NCBI GenBank assembly: GCA_938084085.1
Contig: CALKDV010000462.1
Coordinates: forward strand, 1-5,236
Direction of reading: 5' to 3'
DNA length: 5,236 bases
Origin: an uncultured Nannocystaceae bacterium
GTDB lineage: Bacteria; Myxococcota_A; Polyangia; Nannocystales; Nannocystaceae
The position numbers were made by a program, and so were the translations under genes. Shown here one piece after another: positions 1 to 5,236 of the stretch (position 1 is the stretch's first letter; each line of letters opens with the position of its first letter). The notes beneath the pieces were generated by a model. It saw only the letters and a program-made list of their open reading frames with translations, made no database searches and was not told where the DNA came from.

Positions 1-2
1 AG

Positions 3-1199
3 ATGCCACAAAACGCGATCCGCCACCTCGTCCCGCTCGCCGAGGCCGCGGAGCGACGCGGCGTCCATGTTCATCGGCTCAACATCGGCCAACCAGACAT
101 CGTCACCCCTCCAGAGTTGTCGGCACCCCTCGAGTCTTCGCTGCCCTCGGTCTTCGCGTACGGGCACAGCGCGGGCGACCTCTCTTTGCGTCGCGCCCTT
201 CGCAACGACCTCGCTCGCGTGGGCGCGCAGGTCCACGAAGATGACATCCTCGTCACCCACGGCGCGAGCGAGGCCCTCACCTTCGCGCTCACCGCCTTGT
301 GCGACGCCGGCGACGAGGTGCTCACGCCGGATCCTACCTATGCCAACTACCTCGGCTTCTCGGCGTCGCTCGGCGTCGCCTTGCGACCCCTCCCCACCTT
401 CGCCGAGGACCGCTGGGCGTTGCCCTCCACGCTCGACAACCACATCAATGGAACAACCCGCGCGATCTTGTTGTCGAACCCCGGCAACCCGACGGGCGCA
501 TTCTACAGCCGCGAGGTCTTGTCGGCGCTGCTGGAGACCGCGCGACGACACGACCTCTGGCTCATTGTGGACGAGGTCTATCGCGGGCTGGTCTTTGGAG
601 AGCACCCCGCCTACTCCGCCCTCTCCCTCGACGACCCAGAGGGTCGCGTCATCGTGGTGGAGAGCACCTCCAAGCGCTACTCCACCTGCGGCCTGCGAAT
701 CGGCGCGCTGGTCACACGCAACCCCGCGATCCAAGCGGCCACGATGAGCTTCGCCCAAGCGCGCCTGTCCTGCTCCGTCCTGTCGCAGCAGATGGTCGCG
801 CAGATCGACACCCTCGACGAAGACGCCCGCGAGGCGATCACCAACACCTATCGAGAGCGGCTCGCCCTCACCCACGAGCTTCTCGCGACGATCCCCGGGG
901 TCCACGCCCCGCCCGCCGAGGGCGCCTTTTATCAGATGGCCACCTTGCCCGTGCGAGACGCCTCCCGCTTCGTTCGCTTCCTGGTCGAAGAATTCTCGTG
1001 CGAGGGTGAGACCGTGTTGGTCACGCCCGCCTCGGGATTTTATTTGGATCCGAACCGTGGCCTCGACCAGATCCGCATCGCCTGCGTGCTCGGACTCGAT
1101 TCCCTCCGCGCCGCCCTGCGCTGCCTTGCAGAGGGCCTTCGCGCCTACCTCGTGGCCCACCCGGACGAGGGCGTAGGCACGCCGCCCCGCGCCACCTAG
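3..1199 (+). CDS. Class I/II PLP-dependent aminotransferase, start possibly outside the window
   Basis: A cytosolic fold-type I pyridoxal-phosphate enzyme that would move an amino group between an amino acid and a 2-oxo acid. Visible landmarks, numbered from the ATG at position 3, are the LNIGQPD substrate-loop segment (27-32), the cofactor-phosphate segment GASEAL (87-92), NPGNPTG (159-165), the DEVY pair D190/Y193 that contacts the cofactor ring, the Schiff-base lysine K224 in STSKRYSTCGLRIG, and the carboxylate-binding arginine R358 in QIRIA. All expected catalytic residues are present and the domain is complete to its C-terminus. Family members usually carry about ten more residues before the MPxxxIRxLxPLA segment, so this ATG may be internal and the true start may lie left of the window. 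The substrate cannot be read from sequence; aspartate, aromatic or methionine-type specificity are all possible. It lies just upstream of the Hsp15-like gene on the same strand. Confidence 0.93.
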   Translation: MPQNAIRHLVPLAEAAERRGVHVHRLNIGQPDIVTPPELSAPLESSLPSVFAYGHSAGDLSLRRALRNDLARVGAQVHEDDILVTHGASEALTFALTALCDAGDEVLTPDPTYANYLGFSASLGVALRPLPTFAEDRWALPSTLDNHINGTTRAILLSNPGNPTGAFYSREVLSALLETARRHDLWLIVDEVYRGLVFGEHPAYSALSLDDPEGRVIVVESTSKRYSTCGLRIGALVTRNPAIQAATMSFAQARLSCSVLSQQMVAQIDTLDEDAREAITNTYRERLALTHELLATIPGVHAPPAEGAFYQMATLPVRDASRFVRFLVEEFSCEGETVLVTPASGFYLDPNRGLDQIRIACVLGLDSLRAALRCLAEGLRAYLVAHPDEGVGTPPRAT

Positions 1200-1234
1200 T
1201 GGTCTTCGAGCACCAAGTGCGCCACACTCGGGAC

Positions 1235-1627
1235 ATGGCCTCACCTTCCGATTCGAGCACACCTCCAAGTGTCCGACTCGACCGTTGGCTCTGGGCCGCT
1301 CGCATGTTTAAAACCCGCGGACAAGCCAGCAAGGCCTGTGCCGCGGGTCATGTAAAAATCGACGGCCGCTCGAGCAAGGCCTCCAAGCTGGTCAGCGTGG
1401 GCGTGACCATCGATGTGGTGACCCCTGGCGGCCCCAAGATCCTGGAGGTGCTGGCCCTGGGTGAGCGACGAGGACCCTTCAGCGAGGCCAAGCTACTCTA
1501 CGAAGACCACACGCCGCCTCCCCCCGAAAAAACCAAGAGCCTCGAGGTCGCGCACGATCGTCCACGCGGCGAGGGGCGCCCGAGCAAGCGGGACCGCCGC
1601 CTGCTCGACAAGCTCATGAACAAGTAG
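1235..1627 (+). CDS. hslR: Hsp15-like S4-domain RNA-binding protein
   Basis: A 130-residue basic protein of the Hsp15 family. In E. coli Hsp15 (133 residues) binds free 50S subunits carrying a blocked nascent chain, as part of heat-shock ribosome rescue; the same role here is inferred. The S4 domain opens with VRLDRWLWAARMFKTR (13-28), the family signature, and continues with AGHVKIDGRSSKASKLV (37-53). The EAKLLYED segment (84-91) and the basic end RPSKRDRRLLDKL (115-127) also match the E. coli protein. A Pro-rich stretch (HTPPPPEK, 92-99) lies between them. I chose the ATG at 1235 because the S4 domain begins soon after it. An in-frame GTG at 1199 overlaps the upstream TAG stop and another GTG lies at 1217; neither they nor the ATG has a convincing Shine-Dalgarno. 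Co-transcription with the aminotransferase is likely (35-base gap). Confidence 0.88.
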   Translation: MASPSDSSTPPSVRLDRWLWAARMFKTRGQASKACAAGHVKIDGRSSKASKLVSVGVTIDVVTPGGPKILEVLALGERRGPFSEAKLLYEDHTPPPPEKTKSLEVAHDRPRGEGRPSKRDRRLLDKLMNK

Positions 1628-1644
1628 GCGAGGGCCTCGGCCTA
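1625..1644. terminator. Imperfect hairpin spanning both convergent stop codons
   Basis: TAGGCGAG (1625-1632) and CTCGGCCTA (1636-1644) pair over eight base pairs with one bulged G and a three-base GGC loop. The left arm starts with the TAG of the Hsp15-like gene and the right arm ends with the TAG (read on the minus strand) of the exported TPR protein. It could act as a bidirectional transcription end. Neither side carries a T-tract, so it is not a canonical intrinsic terminator, and chance in GC-rich DNA is possible. Confidence 0.35.
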
Positions 1645-3243
1645 CGCGTCAGGCTCGTCTTCGCCGCCCTCGTGCGCGGGGAAGGCCACAGAGACCTTGC
1701 CCTCTTGGAGGTGGTAGCTCACCTTCCAGTTGCGGACGCGTGCGACGTTAAGATATCCGCCCAGCTCGAAGCGGGTCACCTCTGTGACCTTGGCCAGGGT
1801 CGCCTCGGGGGGCGTGTTGGTGAAGACCAGACCTCCGCCGCCGGGGAGCGACTTCTCGCCCACGTGCAACGAATCCAGGAACACCATCTTCAATCCGAGC
1901 TCTTCATCGTCGGGAGGATCGATCTCGGACGGACGATGGGCACTCTTGAGATACGCCTTGGAGGTCAAGGCGAGCACCGAGCCCCAGCTGCCGCCGAGCC
2001 ACGCCCAGAAGCTGTGGTCGTTGCCGTCGATGGAGACGGGCACCGCCGGCACGTGCAGCACGTGCAGGTCGAGCATCACCAAGGGCAGCTCTTGAACCTC
2101 GGGCCCCCGCGCCGGAGCCTCGACGTGAAAGTTCACGTTTCCTCCGGGGAAGTCGAACTCCACGGCGCCAAAGCGCTGAAGGACCTGTCGCCCCAAGACG
2201 AGGCTGGGCACCTCACCGATGCTCGCCTCAAACGACGAGAGGTCTTGGACCAACGCGGGCACGTTCTTGATCTTGAGGTCGCCGATGGTCACCTCCGGCA
2301 AGATCACAAGCGGCGTCTCGGCATCGATGCCCACGGGCTTGATGTTGGCCACGGCCTCGAGGCCGAGCGCGGCGACGAGATCCGGGTGGACGCGGCACTC
2401 ATCTTGAAGCTCAAGAACGATCGTGCGGGCGTACTCCTCACCGACGATGGCGCTCATATGTTTGATGCCACCGGCCACGTCGAGGGCGAGATCAGAACTC
2501 CCCACGGTCCCCTCAACATCGAGGAGCCCCTCACGGCCGCTGAGCGCCTTCACGAACGCCGCGTAGCGCTGCACCAGATCCAATGTGATCTCGTCGGCGC
2601 CCACCGACAAAAAGATCTCATCGACGGTGTTGGTCGCCCCCTCAATGTCGAGCAGCAGATATTGGCTCCAAAGCTTCAACAGCCGCGGCGCCACCTCCAT
2701 GGGAGGCTTGCACATGTTGGAGCCCGCGTCGCAGATGCCCTCTTCGCAGCCGCCGTCCACGCAGGGCCGAATTGAGAAGCCATCGGATTCCGCCGCGATC
2801 AGTTGATCTTGGAGTTCGAGGGCCCGCGCGTGCTGACCCGTCGCCTGGAGGTTGCGACCGAGCCCTTGGATGGCGGCGAAGTTCTTCGGATCGAGCTCCA
2901 CGGCTTTCTCGTAGGCCTCGGTGGACTCGGCCGGCTGACCCGCTCGCCAATAGGCGGCGCCCTTCACGACGTAGGCGTCGGGGTTGTCGGGGTTGTCGGC
3001 CAGGGCCTCATCGGCCCGACGAAGCGCCGACACATAGCGGCCGTTGTCGAGGTCGCCGTTGGCGAGCCCGACCAGCCCTTGGACCTTGGCAGCTTGCACA
3101 ACCTTCTCGCGTTGGGCGTCGATTTCCTCTTGGGACAGACCCGCGGGGGTCTCGGTGGACGCCTTGTTCCCCGCGCACGCCACGGTGCTTGCGAGGGAGG
3201 ACAGGGCAAAAATCTGAAGGGTCTTGAGTGCAGCGCTGCGCAT
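1642..3243 (-). CDS. Exported TPR protein with tandem degenerate aspartyl-protease-like domains
   Basis: A 533-residue protein with no family I can name. Residues 1-23 look like a signal peptide (basic RSAALK start, hydrophobic core), ending in STVAC. C23 could be a lipidated cysteine, though Thr at -3 is a poor lipobox. Residues 55-154 hold about three TPR units, the clearest being YVVKGAAYWRAGQPAESTEA with YEKAVELDP (91-119). A CX4CX4CX6C motif follows (C161, C166, C171, C178), probably disulfide-bonded. Residues about 240-373 and 386-519 each read like a retropepsin-type domain: a strand leading to a DTG-like turn (LDVAG at 254-258, WLGGS at 415-419) and a C-terminal LG...V...G.V. segment (LVLGRQVLQRFGAVEFDF at 348-365; FELGGYLNVARVRNWKVSY at 492-510). 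Neither copy keeps D-T/S-G, so proteolysis is unlikely; a binding or scaffold role is inferred. The ATG has GGGAA upstream on the minus strand. Confidence 0.85.
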   Translation of the reverse strand: MRSAALKTLQIFALSSLASTVACAGNKASTETPAGLSQEEIDAQREKVVQAAKVQGLVGLANGDLDNGRYVSALRRADEALADNPDNPDAYVVKGAAYWRAGQPAESTEAYEKAVELDPKNFAAIQGLGRNLQATGQHARALELQDQLIAAESDGFSIRPCVDGGCEEGICDAGSNMCKPPMEVAPRLLKLWSQYLLLDIEGATNTVDEIFLSVGADEITLDLVQRYAAFVKALSGREGLLDVEGTVGSSDLALDVAGGIKHMSAIVGEEYARTIVLELQDECRVHPDLVAALGLEAVANIKPVGIDAETPLVILPEVTIGDLKIKNVPALVQDLSSFEASIGEVPSLVLGRQVLQRFGAVEFDFPGGNVNFHVEAPARGPEVQELPLVMLDLHVLHVPAVPVSIDGNDHSFWAWLGGSWGSVLALTSKAYLKSAHRPSEIDPPDDEELGLKMVFLDSLHVGEKSLPGGGGLVFTNTPPEATLAKVTEVTRFELGGYLNVARVRNWKVSYHLQEGKVSVAFPAHEGGEDEPDA

Positions 3244-3253
3244 GGATCGTTTC

Positions 3254-3282
3254 CCGACGGCGAATCATGTGTTCGCCGTCGG
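3254..3282. promoter_or_regulatory. Perfect 11-bp inverted repeat just upstream of the exported TPR protein gene
   Basis: CCGACGGCGAA (3254-3264) and TTCGCCGTCGG (3272-3282) are exact reverse complements around a 7-base spacer. The element ends 10 bases before the ATG at 3243, and the weak Shine-Dalgarno GGGAA on the minus strand shares its first two Gs with the stem. It could be a repressor operator at the transcription start, or an mRNA hairpin limiting ribosome access. No T-run follows on either strand, which argues against an intrinsic terminator. Confidence 0.6.
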
Positions 3283-3285
3283 CGG

Positions 3286-3315
3286 AGGATACCCGTACGG
3301 CGCGCGCCGGGGCAA
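3286..3315 (-). promoter_or_regulatory. Candidate sigma-70-like promoter for the exported TPR protein gene
   Basis: Read on the minus strand, TTGCCC (3315-3310) and TATCCT (3291-3286) are separated by 18 bases. Each matches four of six consensus positions. Transcription would start near 3279, at the outer edge of the 11-bp inverted repeat, giving a leader of about 36 bases. The spacer contains a perfect 12-bp palindrome, CGGCGCGCGCCG (3298-3309). The match is by eye and a GC-rich genome with many sigma factors may use other signals. Confidence 0.4.
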
Positions 3316-3316
3316 T

Positions 3317-3337
3317 GGAGAGCGTTGCGGGCTCTCC
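3317..3337 (-). terminator. Hairpin downstream of the flippase-like gene
   Basis: GGAGAGC (3317-3323) and GCTCTCC (3331-3337) form a perfect 7-bp stem with a 7-base loop, starting 57 bases after the stop codon of the flippase-like gene. It could end that transcript before the promoter proposed for the next gene. The bases after the stem on the minus strand (ATTGCCCC) contain no U-tract, so termination would be inefficient or need Rho, and the call is tentative. Confidence 0.3.
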
Positions 3338-3393
3338 GCCTCCATCGCGGGGCGGGCGCTCGGTCCCGGAAGGCCGATCTGGGCCCCAAACTG

Positions 3394-4503
3394 CTAGGAG
3401 GGGCGCGGCTGATCGCGCGCTGGCCGCAGTAGGCCGGCGCCGACGAGGGCCATGGCCACGGCCCCGAGCAACGAGAGCAGGTACATGATCGCCGCGAACG
3501 AGGCGCCGCCCGCCGCGACTCCAGACACCGCGCCAAGCAGGGCCACCGAGCCCGCCATCCCGAGTTGGAAGCTCCCAAGCTGCGCGGGACCGGCCGGGAG
3601 TTGCAAGCTGAGCCCCACCACAGCCACCACGAGGACCGCGTGCATAAACTCCGCCTCGATCCCACACGCCCGCATGGTCATCCACATCTGCAACGCCGTG
3701 AGGAGCCAATAGCCCGCGCTCATCACCAAAAACCAGAGGGCGCCCCGTCCGGCGGACCAAATCGGCGTCAACGCGTGGAGCATCTTCAAGGCGAACGTCC
3801 ACACCCTCACCGACCAGCGGGCGCGGGCCTCGGTCCACGCCCGCAATCGATCCAGCCGACGCGGCGATCGAGACAGGGCGAACACCAGCAGCAACAGCGC
3901 CACGAACAGCCCTCCGATGCTCTGACCGGACGCCTGCCAGGCGGCGGAGACCGCCGGTTCGAGACCCGCCTCGCCGGCGCGGCCCCCAAGAGCAAGCAGC
4001 CCCGCAAAGAGCATCAACACAACGAACAGGCCGTCGAGTACGCGCTCGAGCGCCACGACCGCCGCGCCGGTGGCAAGCTTGTGACCCGGTCGTGGCGATC
4101 TCGCCAGCAAGAGCGGACGGGCCGCCTCACCCAATCGAAGCGGCAACACCATCACCACCAAGAAGGCGACCAAGCCGCTCCCCATGATGACGCGACGATC
4201 CACCAGCGCCTCGCGGTCACCGGATCCCTCCTGGAGATCGGCTGCGGCGCTCGCCTCCAACAGCGGCGCGATACGGATCGCGCGCACCAAGCCATACGGG
4301 ATCTGCAGCGCTATGGCTGCCACCAGCCACCCCGGGCGCGGCACCGCGAGGCTTGAGGGCACGATCTCAAGGTGACGAGACGCGTAGGCCATGATCGCAG
4401 CGCCGCCGAGGATGGAGGCGAGCCACGACATCCAACGCCGCGTCGCGCCCGGTCCTGATGCGCTCGGGGGGGTACCGCCCTTGGACTTCGCGTCGCTCGT
4501 CAC
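3394..4503 (-). CDS. UPF0104 / LPG-synthase-TM family flippase-like membrane protein
   Basis: A 369-residue polytopic inner-membrane protein resembling the transmembrane half of MprF (lysyl-phosphatidylglycerol synthase) and stand-alone UPF0104 proteins. Family landmarks are LPLRLGEAARPLLL (120-133), AVVALERVLDGLF (148-160, with the usual E, R and D) and LPAGPAQLGSFQLGM (302-316). I count about eight or nine hydrophobic segments, near 26-42, 58-76, 106-122, 145-172, 196-211, 254-272, 287-305, 314-335 and 336-358. A charged loop (84-104) lies between the second and third, and an Arg-rich cytosolic loop at 212-233. There is no C-terminal aminoacyl-transferase domain, so lipid lysylation is not expected; moving a lipid or lipid-linked substrate across the membrane is inferred from the family. 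The start is a GTG without a strong Shine-Dalgarno; M25, right before the first membrane segment, is the alternative. The propeller gene ends 89 bases upstream on the same strand. Confidence 0.85.
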   Translation of the reverse strand: MTSDAKSKGGTPPSASGPGATRRWMSWLASILGGAAIMAYASRHLEIVPSSLAVPRPGWLVAAIALQIPYGLVRAIRIAPLLEASAAADLQEGSGDREALVDRRVIMGSGLVAFLVVMVLPLRLGEAARPLLLARSPRPGHKLATGAAVVALERVLDGLFVVLMLFAGLLALGGRAGEAGLEPAVSAAWQASGQSIGGLFVALLLLVFALSRSPRRLDRLRAWTEARARWSVRVWTFALKMLHALTPIWSAGRGALWFLVMSAGYWLLTALQMWMTMRACGIEAEFMHAVLVVAVVGLSLQLPAGPAQLGSFQLGMAGSVALLGAVSGVAAGGASFAAIMYLLSLLGAVAMALVGAGLLRPARDQPRPS

Positions 4504-4592
4504 CGGAACTCAACCCCACCGACCACTGTGCGACCGCCGCTCGATGTGCAGCGGTGAAGCGTGCGCCCCCCTGGAGACGACGGGCCGAGCGC
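4504..4592. other. Intergenic gap between propeller and flippase-like genes
   Basis: The 89 bases hold no convincing promoter or terminator. A short inverted repeat, CCGCT (4537-4541) with AGCGG (4550-4554) around an 8-base loop, is the only structure seen and may be chance. The gap is compatible with read-through from the propeller gene into the flippase-like gene. Confidence 0.4.
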
Positions 4593-5236
4593 TCACGGGG
4601 CGTTGATACGGAACACCCGAGATCCGAGCTTGTCCGCGAAGTAAAGGCTGCCATCCTCGGCGAACGTGAAACCAACCAGCGATCCCGCGGGCAGGCCCAT
4701 GTCGACCCAGTCGAGCAGCTGGCCGCTCATGGAGAAAGCGTAGAGGCGTGAAAGCTCGTGATCCGACGCGAAGATCATGCCGTCGTGGAGGGTGACGCCG
4801 GAGGGCATCTTCATGAGCGGGTCGAGGCTTGATCCTTCGACGAATGTCTCGAGCACCGCGTCGTCCCAGCGCCGCTGGGTGCCGCCGTCGTAGTCGGGGC
4901 CGATGAACGATCCCATGGTGCCGGTGTTGGAATCGAGCCGAACGATACGCCCGTTGGCGGGATCGGCGGCGTACACGTGACCGGTGTCCATATCGTACTC
5001 AACGTGGTGAGGGACCTGCCCACCGAGGTAGCCCACCTCGCCCTCGACGAAGCGATACACAACGCCGTCCGAGTGATCGGTGCCGCCCAGGCCGTGATCG
5101 TCCACGAAGTCGTAGTAGGTCAGCGAGCGGTGCGCACCGTCGTAAATCCAGTAGGCGTTTCCGCCGGCCCACGCGATTCCAGACGACAGCGGGCTGTTGT
5201 GCAGCATGTCGAGGTGACCCCAGTGACCCCCGGTGA
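4593..5236 (-). CDS. NHL-type beta-propeller protein, N-terminus beyond the right edge
   Basis: The reading frame stays open through the right edge, so this is the C-terminal 213 residues of a longer protein. The ATG at 5207 is probably internal: the nine codons before it continue a well-formed segment, GGHWGHLDMLHNSP. Numbered from that ATG, four blade-like units are visible: 11-34 (IAW...AYWIYDG...YYDF), 66-96 (PHHVEYDMDTGHVYAADP...RIVRLD), 134-172 (MPSGVTLHDGMIFASDHELSRLYAF) and 178-202 (GFTFAEDGSLYFADKLGSRVFRI). The pattern of a hydrophobic strand, G, [VI]YxAD and a closing strand is typical of NHL/SMP-30-like propellers. Between blades 1 and 2 lies DDHGLGGTDHSDGVVYRF (36-53), rich in His and Asp. 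Such proteins are often exported and bind ligands, metals or partners, or act as hydrolases or lyases. Export cannot be checked because the N-terminus is missing, and no catalytic role can be assigned. Confidence 0.78.
   Translation of the reverse strand, partial: TGGHWGHLDMLHNSPLSSGIAWAGGNAYWIYDGAHRSLTYYDFVDDHGLGGTDHSDGVVYRFVEGEVGYLGGQVPHHVEYDMDTGHVYAADPANGRIVRLDSNTGTMGSFIGPDYDGGTQRRWDDAVLETFVEGSSLDPLMKMPSGVTLHDGMIFASDHELSRLYAFSMSGQLLDWVDMGLPAGSLVGFTFAEDGSLYFADKLGSRVFRINAP

Noticed and set aside
1672..2775. A 367-codon open frame on the plus strand opposite the exported TPR protein gene
   Set aside because: It is rich in H, R, L, G and D with no motif, and lies fully antisense to a gene with a signal peptide and TPRs. 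GC-rich codon bias keeps such frames open.
2978..3000. A 9-bp tandem repeat, GTCGGGGTT, about 2.5 copies
   Set aside because: It encodes the DNPDNPD linker between two TPR units in the exported protein, so it is explained by coding; too short to propose phase variation.
3008..3838. A 276-codon minus-strand frame bridging the flippase-like gene, the intergenic gap and the exported protein gene
   Set aside because: It crosses two supported genes in another frame and the regulatory gap, with Arg/Gly-rich composition and no recognisable motif.
3565..4356. A 263-codon plus-strand frame opposite the flippase-like gene
   Set aside because: It reads as low-complexity R/Q/H/P-rich sequence, the complement of hydrophobic membrane codons, with no domain.
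3394..4503. A full MprF-type lysyl-phosphatidylglycerol synthase
   Set aside because: Only the membrane part is present; there is no C-terminal aminoacyl-transferase domain and the frame ends shortly after the last membrane segment.
4537..4554. A 5-bp-arm inverted repeat between the propeller and flippase-like genes
   Set aside because: The stem is too short and lacks a T-tract; such repeats are expected by chance at this base composition.

Overview
The window is GC-rich and densely coded, with the strong third-position G/C bias that also produces many long spurious antisense frames. The mix of genes suggests a myxobacterium-like or Bradymonas-like member of the former Deltaproteobacteria: a secreted TPR protein with a Cys-rich motif and degenerate aspartyl-protease-like domains, a flippase-like membrane protein, and an NHL-type propeller protein. 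This placement is inference from gene style; no marker gene is present.

Layout. Two plus-strand genes fill the left third: a class I/II PLP-dependent aminotransferase (3-1199, whose true start may lie left of the window) and an Hsp15-type S4 RNA-binding protein (1235-1627). They are close enough to be co-transcribed. They converge on a minus-strand set. The stop codons of the converging genes lie 14 bases apart inside the two arms of one imperfect hairpin (1625-1644).

The minus-strand set, read right to left, is a propeller protein whose N-terminus lies beyond the right edge (4593-5236), a polytopic UPF0104/LPG-synthase-TM-like protein (3394-4503), and a 533-residue exported protein (1642-3243). 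The exported protein has TPRs, a CX4CX4CX6C motif and what reads as two tandem retropepsin-like domains with damaged catalytic motifs. All three products are predicted to act in or outside the membrane, but the gaps of 89 and 150 bases and the lack of a shared pathway do not prove an operon.

The most structured non-coding stretch is 3244-3393, upstream of the exported protein. It holds a plausible sigma-70-like promoter, a 12-bp palindrome filling most of its spacer, a perfect 11-bp-arm inverted repeat between the predicted transcription start and the start codon, and a separate 7-bp-arm hairpin after the flippase-like gene. No tRNA, rRNA, CRISPR array, insertion sequence or phage gene was seen. 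I see no clear new multi-gene system; the exported protein and its leader are the best candidates for something undescribed.
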